From Rubinisphaera italica (lineage in GTDB: Bacteria; Planctomycetota; Planctomycetia; Planctomycetales; Planctomycetaceae), in the NCBI RefSeq assembly GCF_007859715.1, contig NZ_SJPG01000001.1, positions 2,010,728 through 2,074,727 on the forward strand: a stretch of 64,000 nucleotides of DNA, read 5' to 3'. Shown piece by piece: positions 1 to 9,211 of the stretch. The notes beneath the pieces were generated by a model. That model worked only from the letters and a program-made list of their open reading frames with translations, was not told the origin of the DNA and did no database searches. A program made the position numbers and the translations under genes. Position 1 is the stretch's first letter. Each line of letters starts with the position of its first letter.

Positions 1-1
1 G

Positions 2-325
2 CACCTGATTTCCGGCCGTGGAAGATGGGATGCCTCTGCCTTGGCGGAAGAACTGGAATGTTCCACAAGAACGATCCATCGCCTCTTGCAGACACTTTCT
101 ATGGCGGGCGTCCCTTGGTTTTTTGATGAGAAAACGAGGTCATACAGTATCCGCCCTGGCTATAAATTCCCTATGGTTGAGGAAAAATCTTCATCTGTGC
201 AGAGTAAATCAGAATTCACATCTGAGATGAAAGACGCTGCCAATCAGCTGGTTCAGGATGGTGAGGCTTTTTCCAAATCTTTGGAAAATTTTTTAAGTTT
301 GATCCAGTCATTAAGTCGACAATAG
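2..325 (+). CDS. HTH-domain protein, 5' end cut off by the window
   Basis: An open frame enters from the left edge and stops at TAG 323-325. The visible part begins ISGRGRWDASALAEELECS and continues through a clear helix-turn-helix (ALAEELECSTRTIHRLLQTLSMAGVPWFFDEKTRSYSIRPGYKF). This is the pattern of the N-terminal HTH_11/DeoR-like domain, with a following wing ending in the usual YSIRPGYKF-type strand. After it come about 50 polar, probably helical residues and no WYL domain, so the protein is shorter than YafY-type regulators. It is probably a small DNA-binding regulator. The true start is outside the window. An unknown 404-aa gene follows 70 bp downstream on the same strand. Confidence 0.7.
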   Translation, partial: HLISGRGRWDASALAEELECSTRTIHRLLQTLSMAGVPWFFDEKTRSYSIRPGYKFPMVEEKSSSVQSKSEFTSEMKDAANQLVQDGEAFSKSLENFLSLIQSLSRQ

Positions 326-395
326 TAGTCTTCTTCTAATAAATTGGAACTAAATCATTTGTGTTTTCTTCCAATTATTAATAGTAGGCAAAGAG

Positions 396-1610
396 ATGAA
401 TGACTGGCGGGAGCCGTTCAAAATTCTGCGTAATGAATTACTGCAGATATACAACACATGTCCAGAGATGTATCACGCAATTGTGCTCTCTGTGTTTCGA
501 AATAAAAGTGAGCTTAACCTATCTCTCGATAACCTCGAGCCGAAACTTTTAGGACACAAACCATTTCAGAATATCAGTATTAAGTCTGAAGGTTGTGAAT
601 TCCACAGCCATCGTTTTTATGGCAGCAACAACAGCCCTTATTACGCACTCCAAACAGCCTTGAACGGGATTGAGGAGTGGTGTGACCATATCCCAGGAGG
701 AATGGTCCCCTCTCTGGAAATCCCTAAGCTATCGAGTCAGGCGGATCGAAATCTTATTCGATGGATGTCAATGGTTTACTACTTAGCAAGCGTTTCAAAA
801 GCTCCTTATTTAGAGATTGAGGTCGAGTATCAGGAGAATGCCAACATTATTGGCTTTTTCCCATGGTACGAATGTCCGCACCCTCATGGCTGGTCACCAT
901 TTGACTGGCTGATCTGTAAAGGGACTGCGATCAAGGAAATTCCTAGGTGGAAAGATCGATTTGAAAAGTCTGAAAACGAACTCCCCGATTATTTAGATAC
1001 ATACTTGCTCGACGGTGTCATCCGTAGTTCCATCGCGGCGATAGACATTCTTACCTGCATCCTCCCAATGGAACGACGTGCATCCAAAGTGAGTGAGCAA
1101 GTAACAAGTAAATCGAAAACAATCGCTAAAAACTCTTCGAGGAAGAGGCAAAAACAGATTGTAAGTCTCAGTATGTATCTTCGTTCTTATCACGACCTCG
1201 ACCAAACTTGGAATGACACAACAGGCACTGTGACAAAAAAAACGCCATTCTCTCGGTTGAATGCAAAACAGTGGGCAGCCATCCTGGAATGGGAGCACAA
1301 GGGTGGGGGGCCAGCAGATTCCACGGTCCGACGAGTAATGGAGGACATCTTTGGTAAAAATCCAATGAAAAAGTACCAACGGTTTCTCGATATGGACGAT
1401 CGGAATCGATCCCTTCTCGACTTCATAGACAAAATGCTGATACTAAAAGGAGGAAGTTTTTACGGCCAAATCTCAGAAGAAAACTCATCAAAGTCGAATC
1501 GTGAATTACCAATTGATCCCAGCAAAATCGAATACATACAACAAGGAACCAATCAGACGCGAAAATCCGATTACATAAAAACGCTTAAGCAAAAAGAAGA
1601 GAAAAACTAG
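396..1610 (+). CDS. Hypothetical protein, 404 aa
   Basis: No family was recognised. The ATG at 396 is preceded by a purine-rich GGCAAAGAG that can serve as a ribosome site. There is no signal peptide or membrane segment. The N-terminal half is mixed alpha/beta and rich in aromatic residues, with a His/Trp/Pro patch (WYECPHPHGWSPFDW, about residues 165-180). A basic stretch near residue 235-250 (SKSKTIAKNSSRKRQKQ) separates it from a C-terminal part that resembles a helical DNA-associated region (LNAKQWAAILEWEHKGGGPADSTVRRVMEDIF). It sits upstream of the excisionase-like and recombinase genes, so it is probably accessory cargo. Function unknown. Confidence 0.6.
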   Translation: MNDWREPFKILRNELLQIYNTCPEMYHAIVLSVFRNKSELNLSLDNLEPKLLGHKPFQNISIKSEGCEFHSHRFYGSNNSPYYALQTALNGIEEWCDHIPGGMVPSLEIPKLSSQADRNLIRWMSMVYYLASVSKAPYLEIEVEYQENANIIGFFPWYECPHPHGWSPFDWLICKGTAIKEIPRWKDRFEKSENELPDYLDTYLLDGVIRSSIAAIDILTCILPMERRASKVSEQVTSKSKTIAKNSSRKRQKQIVSLSMYLRSYHDLDQTWNDTTGTVTKKTPFSRLNAKQWAAILEWEHKGGGPADSTVRRVMEDIFGKNPMKKYQRFLDMDDRNRSLLDFIDKMLILKGGSFYGQISEENSSKSNRELPIDPSKIEYIQQGTNQTRKSDYIKTLKQKEEKN

Positions 1611-1749
1611 GCAGTAAGAAAAATAAATAATTGACGTTAACTTGTTACTGATCAAATACTTACAGTCAAGACATGAAGTCCATGCGGTTAGAAGTGAACA
1701 GCCTCTGTGAGAAGTGTCACAACACTTCTAGAACTGGAAAGGTTCACTC

Positions 1750-1989
1750 ATGGCACAAATGGACTTCACGACAAATGGCGTAATCAACACCGAAGAACTT
1801 TATACGCTTCGGACCTTCAAAAAACGGCTCGACATCTCTGATCACACACTCCGAGTTGCTCGTCGGGCTGGGCTTCAGGTTCGCTACCTACACAAGCAAG
1901 GTTACATTCTTGGTCGTGATTGGATCGACTATGTTCTGAATTCCAGCCGTAGTTCTCAGGAAGCCGAACCCACCTCCGTCAGTTCGTGA
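1750..1989 (+). CDS. Small HTH protein, excisionase-like
   Basis: 79 aa with an AAAGG ribosome site about 7 bases before the ATG. The middle (LRTFKKRLDISDHTLRVARRAG) reads as a helix-turn-helix, followed by QVRYLHKQGYILGRDWIDYVL, the strand-turn-strand and short helix seen in MerR/excisionase-type wings. It lies 48 bp before the tyrosine recombinase in the same orientation, where planctomycete integrative elements often carry a directionality factor. The role is inferred from size, fold pattern and position. It could instead be a repressor of the integrase. Confidence 0.6.
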   Translation: MAQMDFTTNGVINTEELYTLRTFKKRLDISDHTLRVARRAGLQVRYLHKQGYILGRDWIDYVLNSSRSSQEAEPTSVSS

Positions 1990-2037
1990 ACTCATTATTT
2001 TGAAGAGATTTACACAAACTGAAGGAGGAGACAACCG

Positions 2038-3261
2038 GTGGTCAGAAAAATAAATAGATCGACAACTCATCCAGTCCCGAAAGTGCGAATTGTTGAACCA
2101 TCTGGCAGACCGATTCAGGTCCGCTATCACTGTCCGATCGAGAAGCGTGAGATCAGGATTTCTACCGGGAGTCGAGATCGCAATGTGGCTGAATTATTGA
2201 AGCGTGAGATCGAAGCCAAACTGTTATTGGGAATCGAAATTCAATCTGCTTCTGAGAAGATTCGGGGGCCTGAAATGGACTGGAAAGATTTCCGAGAAGA
2301 ATACAGAGTCCTGCATCTTGCGACTGTACGAGATAAGACCGCCCAGGATGCAGAAAGTCGCCTGGACATTGCTGAGAGAATTATCAAGCCTAAGTCATTG
2401 GGGAAGATGGCTGATACAACTGCCTTACAAGCACTTCAGGTCAAGTTACTATCGGGAGAACACAGTCGTGACAACAGGCCTAGATCAGACTACACCGTTA
2501 GAGGATATATGAAAGCGGTTCTGGCAGCTCTTAATTGGGCCTATCGTCAGGATTGGCTGGAAAGAGAGCCGAAACTTCCTCGATTACGGATCTCTAAAGG
2601 GAGTCCGATGAAGGGGAGACCAATCAATGAAGCTGAATTTAAGCATCTTCTGTCAACGGTCACTGTGGTTGTTGGAGCAGAAGCCGCGGAATCCTGGAAA
2701 TATGTTTTGAAGGGGCTATGGGAATCGGCACTTCGGATCGAGGAATTGATGAATGTCTCTTGGGATGAAACTGGAAAAATCAGACCGATCTGGGCGGATG
2801 GAAAACATCCTGTTCTGGAAATTCCAGCGGAAATGCAGAAGAACGGGACACATGAAACAATCCCCATTCTCCCAGGATTTGAAAAACTCCTTTTGGAAAC
2901 ACCTTTGGAAAATCGGCGATGTTGGGTATTTGACCCGCAATCTCTGCAAATGAAACTAGGGCGAAAAGTCCGACATCAAAGACCAAACCCAGAATGGGTT
3001 GGCCGAGTCATAAGCAAAATAGGGAAGGAGTCCGGAATTGTCGTGGCGAAAGAGGATGATTCGAAAGGTAAAGTAGAAAAATATGTCTCTGCTCACGATC
3101 TCAGGAGATCATGTGGTGAGAAACTGAGAAACATGGGAGTACCACCATTGATAATCAGTCGTGTCATGCGACACTCTTCATGGGAAACGACCCAAAAACA
3201 TTACGCTCCTGGCAATACTCAGAGTGATGCAGATTTGTTACATAAAATTGTTAATAGTTAG
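2038..3261 (+). CDS. Tyrosine recombinase / phage-type integrase
   Basis: 407 aa, GTG start with GGAGGAG eight bases upstream. The N-terminal 180 residues match the arm and core-binding domains (SAM-like helical stretch around residues 80-180). The catalytic domain follows, with box I Arg in ESALRIEEL (R233), HDLRRS (H353, R356), RHSSWETTQKHY (R378, H379) and the nucleophile Tyr 389. All canonical residues are present, so it is probably active. The stop codon overlaps the convergent stop of the next gene on the other strand. With the small HTH gene before it and a tRNA-Arg gene 2.3 kb downstream, it probably drives integration of a genomic island. Confidence 0.92.
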   Translation: MVRKINRSTTHPVPKVRIVEPSGRPIQVRYHCPIEKREIRISTGSRDRNVAELLKREIEAKLLLGIEIQSASEKIRGPEMDWKDFREEYRVLHLATVRDKTAQDAESRLDIAERIIKPKSLGKMADTTALQALQVKLLSGEHSRDNRPRSDYTVRGYMKAVLAALNWAYRQDWLEREPKLPRLRISKGSPMKGRPINEAEFKHLLSTVTVVVGAEAAESWKYVLKGLWESALRIEELMNVSWDETGKIRPIWADGKHPVLEIPAEMQKNGTHETIPILPGFEKLLLETPLENRRCWVFDPQSLQMKLGRKVRHQRPNPEWVGRVISKIGKESGIVVAKEDDSKGKVEKYVSAHDLRRSCGEKLRNMGVPPLIISRVMRHSSWETTQKHYAPGNTQSDADLLHKIVNS

Positions 3262-3650
3262 GACTTGCCAACAAAAATATTGGTTGATTCTAACATTTCT
3301 CTCCGATCTGAAATATTTTCCAGTGCACTCCGAAATTGAATTTTGTTTGTCTCATCTACAAGGTCTTCGTCGACAAGTGACCCAACAACCGGATCTATAG
3401 CCTCTCGAGCAAATCCTTTTGCCGTATCACTCATTTTGTTTAAATTGCCAACATGTAATCGGAGGTGTTGAGCAGATTTGCACGTATTTACAATACCCTG
3501 AAAGTAAGCAGACGAGTTCCGAGCGTACAACGCTGTTCTTACTTGATTGGATGCTTCCCCAAGTTTAATAAGAATTCCTGCGAGAATTGGATCTAGGACC
3601 TCATTTTTAATTGCCCCAAACCAACTTTCCTCCAGTTTGGATTCATTCAT
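3258..3650 (-). CDS. Hypothetical protein, 130 aa
   Basis: Not recognised. The ATG at 3650 was chosen because it overlaps the upstream stop codon (ATGAATGA arrangement) and has GGGGAAG just before it; in-frame ATGs exist at 3662 and 3674. The protein is soluble and mostly helical, with no signal peptide (begins MNESKLEESWFGAIKNEVLDP, with LILAGILIKLGEA-like helices after it). It is translationally coupled to the 138-aa gene upstream, suggesting that the two work together. It converges on the integrase, with both stop codons overlapping. Confidence 0.55.
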   Translation of the reverse strand: MNESKLEESWFGAIKNEVLDPILAGILIKLGEASNQVRTALYARNSSAYFQGIVNTCKSAQHLRLHVGNLNKMSDTAKGFAREAIDPVVGSLVDEDLVDETNKIQFRSALENISDRREMLESTNIFVGKS

Positions 3651-4059
3651 TATCTTCCCCATGTTGCCTATCAATCACTTGTTCTATCAACGAATTATAT
3701 GTAGCCCAGAGATTTTCCAAGGAATTTCTCATTAAAATACATTTTTGAGGAAATAAGCTGCCAATATTGCAGCCATTTTCAGCACAATTGCAAATGTCGC
3801 TAACCATGTTCCGAAAATTAGTCATTTCGAAAGTAAAGTCATTAATTAGTCCGGTATCATCGTAAACGTCAGGATCACTTAACAGGCTCTGAATAAATGT
3901 TGAAGTTTCCAACATACAACGATTTGAACAAAAGAGAAAATTTCCCCTTGCTTCCTCGTTCATCTCATGTTCACGAATCGAAATTTCATCATAGATGACT
4001 GAAGCACGTTCGAGCTGAGTCTCTAGATAATTTTTAGTCAGTTTACGCCCGCTCACCAT
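3643..4059 (-). CDS. Hypothetical protein, 138 aa
   Basis: Not recognised. The first ATG is at 4059; a TTG two codons upstream is an alternative. It is helical and contains six cysteines (for example FLFCSNRCM and ICNCAENGCN), which could bind a metal, although the spacing matches no zinc-finger motif I know. It overlaps the following gene by 8 bases, which suggests translational coupling. A short inverted repeat (CCCTTTC / GAAAGGG, 4073-4089) lies just upstream of the start and might be part of its leader. Confidence 0.5.
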   Translation of the reverse strand: MVSGRKLTKNYLETQLERASVIYDEISIREHEMNEEARGNFLFCSNRCMLETSTFIQSLLSDPDVYDDTGLINDFTFEMTNFRNMVSDICNCAENGCNIGSLFPQKCILMRNSLENLWATYNSLIEQVIDRQHGEDNE

Positions 4060-4150
4060 CACCAAAGAAAAGCCCTTTCACTGAAAGGGACTACTGTACA
4101 GAAACTTGTACCACTACTCAAATGATTGGACGTTTTTATTAGATCGACAT

Positions 4151-5200
4151 TCATTTAAGTAATATTGAGGCAGTTAATCTGCACTCGTGGATCTGGCTAC
4201 TGAACTTTTCCAAAAAGTTCTCAATAACTTCGTCAATTTCTGTAATTGTTTTATGTCGTTCCAGTATGGTCGAATGAGATTCACTTTGATCGAATTGCAT
4301 CCACTCAGCTGAAAGCTCGTATGTTCTTCTGATTTGTTTGACGACATCACTGAAATTTGGGATTAAATCCTCAGTGCAATAATCTTCCTGAAATGTTTCA
4401 ACGTCATCCAAATACTTTTTTAGTTGACCTGCAATTATCTTTGCCAGATCACGATCCTTTTTGTCCCTGGTTGAATACGTTTGTTCAACACTTATGGTTT
4501 CTTTGAGTTTCTTCAGGAGGCCGTGTTTTCCAAGGAACTCTTTGGAGAGTGATTCTGCCATCTCGTTGTATTTTAAAAGCAAAGCAATTTTGCCAGCCGC
4601 TAGCATCTTCGAATCATTTTCTAAATCGTGAAGTTGTAACTTTAAGCGTACGATCTTAAGTAGCTTCTTTCGAACTTGGGGGGGGATCGTAATTTGGTCT
4701 TCGTATTCATCTAACAAAACTGCATGAGCATCTGTGTAAAGAAGTTCACCATCCTTTTCGTCAAGTAAAATGATCTCTGTATTGAATAGCAACTGTTCTT
4801 TATTACCTCCAAAAAGGTAATTCCTTAGATCATTGAAATATTGAACTAAATTTTCGTGACCGCCAAAAATATCTTTCATCCAATCAGAGGAATTTCTCAA
4901 ACTTGCACGAAGATTACTAACAACACGAGATGACTTCGCGATATGTCTGTTTTCTAATTTTGATTCGAGAATTAATAGTAAAATTTTGTCAATCACCGGC
5001 GTGTCGAGTTGATTCTCCCCGACTTGTTTTCTTGCCGGAAAACGAGTCGTCGAAGGATTTGTATTAGTTGACAAGTAGAACTCGCTACTGACAACCTTGA
5101 AAACACCATCTGTATGTTTCCTCGATGTCCCTAATCTTTGAGGGCCAAGAAATTTAAGAGAAAATTTGAAATAATTTTGACTCATTATTACGACTTGCAT
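4151..5200 (-). CDS. Hypothetical protein, 349 aa
   Basis: Not recognised. Start may be ATG 5200 or the ATG five codons later (MSQNYFKFSL), which reads as a more natural beginning. It is soluble, with an N-terminal beta-rich part, then charged helices (residues about 180-330, for example VRLKLQLHDLENDSKMLAAGKIALLLKYNEMAESLSKEFLG) that may form a helical bundle or short coiled coil. It is co-oriented with the two small genes downstream (91 bp gap), so all three may form one unit carried by the integrase element. Function unknown. Confidence 0.55.
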   Translation of the reverse strand: MQVVIMSQNYFKFSLKFLGPQRLGTSRKHTDGVFKVVSSEFYLSTNTNPSTTRFPARKQVGENQLDTPVIDKILLLILESKLENRHIAKSSRVVSNLRASLRNSSDWMKDIFGGHENLVQYFNDLRNYLFGGNKEQLLFNTEIILLDEKDGELLYTDAHAVLLDEYEDQITIPPQVRKKLLKIVRLKLQLHDLENDSKMLAAGKIALLLKYNEMAESLSKEFLGKHGLLKKLKETISVEQTYSTRDKKDRDLAKIIAGQLKKYLDDVETFQEDYCTEDLIPNFSDVVKQIRRTYELSAEWMQFDQSESHSTILERHKTITEIDEVIENFLEKFSSQIHECRLTASILLK

Positions 5201-5348
5201 CCAAGTAAAAGCAGTTGTAACTATCTAAACAAGATTCATCAACGAACGCTTATGGGTAAGATGTTGTAAGTTAATTCAAAGTGAGTGACTTACAAGTTGA
5301 ACCCATAAAAAATCCCACATCGTATCTCAACTCCAAAGGAGAAGAACA

Positions 5349-5543
5349 ATGTGGGACTTAAAATTAATCGTGGTCTTGTTGATTCTGGCATCAGCTGTTG
5401 TGGTACCAGCTTTCATCTATCTCAGAAACAAAATTACAGATATTCCATTAGATCTGACTTGGAACTTTCAAAAAGGACCAACGCAAAGAGAGCAAATCAA
5501 CAGACTAGCGGATATGTATCTTGCTAAACGTCCAATGGACTAA
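5349..5543 (+). CDS. Small single-span membrane protein, 64 aa
   Basis: Strong ribosome site (AAAGGAG, seven bases before ATG). Residues 5-25 (LKLIVVLLILASAVVVPAFI) form one membrane span, followed by a basic turn and a soluble tail. No family was recognised. It lies 40 bp before the 3' end of the tRNA-Arg gene, so it may be the last gene of an inserted element. Confidence 0.55.
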   Translation: MWDLKLIVVLLILASAVVVPAFIYLRNKITDIPLDLTWNFQKGPTQREQINRLADMYLAKRPMD

Positions 5544-5585
5544 GGTACCTAGGTACATTCGCGAGTCCTATTTGACGTAAGTCAT

Positions 5586-5659
<74 letters not shown>

Positions 5660-5957
5660 TTGTTGGTGTGGAGTTTATTCCCATGGGCTTAATATTGCAA
5701 CTCTGGGGACGGGTGGCAAGTGTTGGTGAGATTGTTTTTGTAATGTCAGAAAATGTTGCCTTTAATAATCCGAATAATGGGAGATTCTCTTAAGAGATCG
5801 GGAAATCTCTACTTGAAATACTGCCCTTGTGTTTACTGGTCGTCTGCGCGGTAGGCCGGCATTGTCAGCAGGACACGATGGCAGGAATTAGGTTCAACGA
5901 TATGCCTAAGGAATTCAATGTTTTTAATGAGCGTTTTCGAGATGCGGAATGAAACTT
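5660..5957. other. Intergenic, nothing recognised
   Basis: About 300 bases between the tRNA and the hydrolase remnant. It has no open frame with coding character and no clear hairpin. It may contain the tRNA promoter at its left side (minus-strand transcription). Confidence 0.4.
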
Positions 5958-6230
5958 TTAAATTGTTTTTTCGTATTCTTCATTGATCCACTTATTGTGA
6001 GTCGCGTTTTTTATGGGCAGAAATCCTTCGCTTTTTCCGTAGCCTTGGTAGTCGAATAATATATCGAGACATGGGCCTGCTTTTGCAGGAAATTTAGCCA
6101 AGTTGTACGAGATGTTACGTTGCCTGCATTGCTGTGTGCAAGCAGTATGACGGCTCGAAAGGATTCCACTGGGCAGTGCCTCCATTCAGATGAGTTTTGA
6201 TTGCAGAAGTCTCCCTAACAGGATCTTTGG
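5950..6230 (-). pseudogene. Decayed alpha/beta hydrolase fragment
   Basis: On the minus strand one frame reads RAVILLAHSNAGNVTSRT, then, one frame over, LFDYQGYGKSEG. These match consecutive strands of the alpha/beta hydrolase fold (VILxxHGNAGNxxxR followed by xxFDYRGYGKSEG) found in many planctomycete hydrolases. The two pieces are in different frames and the region ahead of the nucleophile elbow is all that is left, so the gene is broken by at least one frameshift and truncated at both ends. It lies between the tRNA and the catabolic cluster and could be collateral decay near the island boundary. Confidence 0.6.
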
Positions 6231-6434
6231 ACAGACTGCAATTCTACAATAAGATGAAGACACTTGTAATGCGAAGAAATAATGACGAAAGACTCATTCT
6301 GAGGAAGCCTCCGAATGAGATTGCGAAAATTTGATAGCCAGTTTTCAATCTTTTCCTAGTTAAGCTAATTCTGTACTTAAGAGTCATCAACTTTTATTAG
6401 TACATCAGCAAGTCATTGACAGTAGTTTCTGAGA

Positions 6435-7553
6435 TTATGAACTGATCTCAAAAACGGCCTGGCCGAGAACTTCGGGGATGGGGGTGATTCCCAGTCCCGG
6501 TTCATTGCTGGTTGTCATGAAGCCTTGATGTCGTTTTGGGGCACCTAAAGCCGTTTCGACAGTGACATAACTGTTGAAGTCGGTGCTTGTGAAACGAAAT
6601 TCTTCGGGAGTACTGTGGGCAAAGTGGGCTATGGCAGCTGTTGCGATATCTCCGCCCCAGGAATCTTCGAGAGTCATTGCGATCCCCATTGAAACGCACA
6701 GGTCCCGAGCCTGTCTGGCTCGGGTTAAGCCTCCGAGCTTGCTGATTTTTAAGTTGACAACATCCATAGCCAGATCTTGCTTGGCTCGCATCAACATCGC
6801 CAGACTGTCGATGTTTTCGTCGAGTATGAAAGGGTGATTGGTATGTTGGCGAATGGCGAAGCACTCTTCGTAGGTTAAGCAGGGTTGCTCGATATAAACA
6901 TCCAGATCTTTTACCGCTCGTACGACTCTCATCGCTTCATGCTGTGTCCAGCCGGTGTTGGCATCAGCGACGAGTCGCTCCTGAGCCCCCAGAACAGCGG
7001 AGACTGCCCGGATGCGTTCGATATCGGTATCAGGATCCCCGCCAACTTTGAGTTGGAATCGTGTGTAGCCTTCGTTTCGATACTGATTGACATTGTGAGC
7101 CATCTCGTCTGGTGGTAACTGAGAAATTGCACGATAGAGTCTGACGGACTCCCCGAATCGTCCTCCCAATAAAATCGAGACCGGCAGGTTTGTTACTTTT
7201 CCCAGAATATCCCAGCAGGCAATATCGATTCCCGATTTGACATAGGGATGGCCTTTGAATGCGGCGTCCATACGGTGATTCAGCTGACTCAACTCGCGTG
7301 GATCCATACCGATCAAATGGGGACCCAATTCACGGATTCCGGCGCGAACTCCTTCGGCATAGGCGGGGAGATAATACGGCCCTAACGGGCAGACTTCGCC
7401 ATAGCCTTTCATTCCGCAATCTGTTTCCACGCAGACAATCGTACTGTCGAATACTGAAACCGATTTCCCTCCTGACCACTTGTAAGATCCTTCTTTCAAG
7501 GGCAAGTTTACCTGATAAGCACTGATACAGGATATTTTCATTTTTTTGGTCAA
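6435..7553 (-). CDS. Mandelate racemase/muconate lactonizing family enzyme
   Basis: 372 aa enolase-superfamily protein. It has the N-terminal capping domain (1-125) and the TIM-barrel with metal ligands D197 (ADANTGW), E222 (IEQPC), D245 (LDENID) and catalytic Lys 272 in [10 protein letters not shown] lysine at 169 (FQLKVGG) sits on the strand-2 position used by MLE/MR-type enzymes. Proton abstraction next to a carboxylate, giving dehydration or epimerisation of a sugar acid or proline derivative, is the family chemistry. The overall sequence feel is closest to cis-3-hydroxy-L-proline dehydratase or hydroxyproline-betaine epimerase types, but the substrate cannot be fixed from sequence. It is the last gene of a leftward cluster, 38 bp after nadR. 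The alternative start MKIS is four codons inside. Confidence 0.85.
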   Translation of the reverse strand: MTKKMKISCISAYQVNLPLKEGSYKWSGGKSVSVFDSTIVCVETDCGMKGYGEVCPLGPYYLPAYAEGVRAGIRELGPHLIGMDPRELSQLNHRMDAAFKGHPYVKSGIDIACWDILGKVTNLPVSILLGGRFGESVRLYRAISQLPPDEMAHNVNQYRNEGYTRFQLKVGGDPDTDIERIRAVSAVLGAQERLVADANTGWTQHEAMRVVRAVKDLDVYIEQPCLTYEECFAIRQHTNHPFILDENIDSLAMLMRAKQDLAMDVVNLKISKLGGLTRARQARDLCVSMGIAMTLEDSWGGDIATAAIAHFAHSTPEEFRFTSTDFNSYVTVETALGAPKRHQGFMTTSNEPGLGITPIPEVLGQAVFEISS

Positions 7554-7591
7554 TCAATAACAAGGGGAATAACGGGTTGAAATAATCGCGA

Positions 7592-8617
7592 TCAATTCAA
7601 TGGCTGCCAATTAAGGAGTTGATCGCCTAAAGGACGATATTTATCAAAGTTCTGCAGGATTTTATTAACAATATTCAAGCGTTCTTCCAAAGTCCCAATG
7701 AGTGTAATGAACGGAAGATGTCGTAGTAATAGATCGGACTTGATTTGCTCCTGGAAGACCTGACGATCTGCATCACCGGATCGATCCCACGTATCATCGT
7801 ATGGAATTTCAGCCCCGCAGAGGAAGAATAAGTCATACCTGTTATTCGTTTCGGAGGCGAGTTCGGCTAATCGTGGATGGACCTGATTGTGATAAGCCAT
7901 CGAAAACATTGAGGTGGTTGTCGCATCGGTATCGACGAAAAGAAATCGATTCGCTTCGTGGACAAGGGCATCTTCTCTTTGACGATGAACTTCTGCAATT
8001 TCGATCATTTGCTCCATTGTCAGTCGTCTTTCACTGTGATGTTTCTCCCAGTACTCTCGACCGTACTCGGGCATCCAGACAGTCTCATGAATTTTGGCAA
8101 GTTCACGGGCCAAGGTCGTTTTACCAGTCGAAGGAGCTCCCAGAAAAACGACTTTTTTGATTAAATCCTGATACACAACAGGAGCAAGATACTTTCGATT
8201 CTGAAAAGGATTATCACGTATTACAGTTGCAGAGACAGGGATTTGGGTGCGTTTCGAATCGACACGACGGTCGTTTGCTCCTAATGCTTCACTGACATGC
8301 TGACCATAAAATTCACTAGAATAGAAGTTTGTGATGGCCGTTGTCCCCAGTTTCTTCAGGAGATACTGTTCATGCCGAAGTCTGATATCGGGAGTATCAC
8401 CCACTTCCATCGGACCATCCCAAGCCTCGATAATTTCGATTTGTGGATAGAGTTGTTTTAACCATCCCGCACGGATAGGAAGGGGGATGCTTGTAACCTC
8501 AGGAGAATGATAGATCATAACGATCACACGCTCATTTTCCTGAAGAGCCGTTTCAATGAGGAGTTGATGCCCCTTGTGTAAGGGGGCAAACTTTCCGAGG
8601 ACCAGGCCTGTTGTCAT
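7592..8617 (-). CDS. nadR: NadR-type NMN adenylyltransferase / ribosylnicotinamide kinase
   Basis: 341 aa. Residues 1-155 are a nucleotidyltransferase with [11 protein letters not shown] (the HxGH motif) near the start. Residues 155-330 are a P-loop kinase with GAPSTGKTT and PEYGREYW, as in the NadR ribosylnicotinamide kinase domain. The protein lacks the N-terminal HTH of enteric NadR, so it is an enzyme and not a repressor. It turns nicotinamide riboside into NMN and NAD in the cytoplasm. It overlaps pnuC by four bases (ATGA), the classic importer-kinase pairing. Confidence 0.93.
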   Translation of the reverse strand: MTTGLVLGKFAPLHKGHQLLIETALQENERVIVMIYHSPEVTSIPLPIRAGWLKQLYPQIEIIEAWDGPMEVGDTPDIRLRHEQYLLKKLGTTAITNFYSSEFYGQHVSEALGANDRRVDSKRTQIPVSATVIRDNPFQNRKYLAPVVYQDLIKKVVFLGAPSTGKTTLARELAKIHETVWMPEYGREYWEKHHSERRLTMEQMIEIAEVHRQREDALVHEANRFLFVDTDATTTSMFSMAYHNQVHPRLAELASETNNRYDLFFLCGAEIPYDDTWDRSGDADRQVFQEQIKSDLLLRHLPFITLIGTLEERLNIVNKILQNFDKYRPLGDQLLNWQPLN

Positions 8618-9198
8618 ATCGCCTCACTTCTGTTACTCGAATATGCTTTTCTCCACGCGAGTAGACCTATAACAGCCAGGACCAGAAAGACGGCATACAA
8701 CCCAGCTGTTAACACCAGGTTCTTTTGCCAGTATATTCCGATAGCGATGACATCAACTGCGATCCAGAAATACCATGATTCGAGTTTCTTTTGAGCCAGT
8801 AACCATTGAGCGATCAAACTTGCCACCGTGGTGAAAGCATCTCCATAGGGGAATGTGGCATCGGTGTATTTGGCCATGCCAAAACCCCAGAGGGGAGTAA
8901 TCAGGCCAGCAACGAGTATCCACAGGAGCCTTTGCTGAGAAGTGAGGGTGGAAACTGGCAAAGCTTCTTGATCTTTTCCGCCGTACAGCCAGTGATGCCA
9001 GCCGTAAATTTGCATTCCAATATAAACCAGATGAAGAATTAAATCCGAATAGAGTTTTACCTGATAAAAGATAATGACATATAGAATGACCTGAACCAAA
9101 CCCGTTGGCCAGCACCAGATGTTTTGACGGATCGTCAGCCAGACACATGCCAGTCCAAACAGGACGGCTGCAAGTTCAATTCCTGTCACGGTTGCCAC
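8614..9198 (-). CDS. pnuC: Nicotinamide riboside transporter PnuC
   Basis: 194 aa with about seven hydrophobic spans and the family signature of paired Trp-rich segments ([29 protein letters not shown] in the first half, [31 protein letters not shown] in the second). It imports nicotinamide riboside, which the coupled NadR phosphorylates. Start codon ATG at 9198 lies only 13 bp after the serine hydrolase stop, so there is no room for its own leader or riboswitch and it is probably expressed from upstream. Confidence 0.93.
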   Translation of the reverse strand: MATVTGIELAAVLFGLACVWLTIRQNIWCWPTGLVQVILYVIIFYQVKLYSDLILHLVYIGMQIYGWHHWLYGGKDQEALPVSTLTSQQRLLWILVAGLITPLWGFGMAKYTDATFPYGDAFTTVASLIAQWLLAQKKLESWYFWIAVDVIAIGIYWQKNLVLTAGLYAVFLVLAVIGLLAWRKAYSSNRSEAI

Positions 9199-9211
9199 TC
9201 AATCCCATTTA

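Noticed and set aside
993..1379. Minus-strand 128-aa frame and two others inside the 404-aa gene
   Set aside because: They are antisense shadows; the + strand frame has a ribosome site and normal composition.
6502..7563. Several frames of 67-120 aa overlapping the enolase-superfamily gene
   Set aside because: Antisense or out-of-frame shadows of a well-conserved enzyme.
9199..9211. A possible NAD or other riboswitch before pnuC
   Set aside because: Only 13 bases separate it from the preceding stop, too short for any known class.
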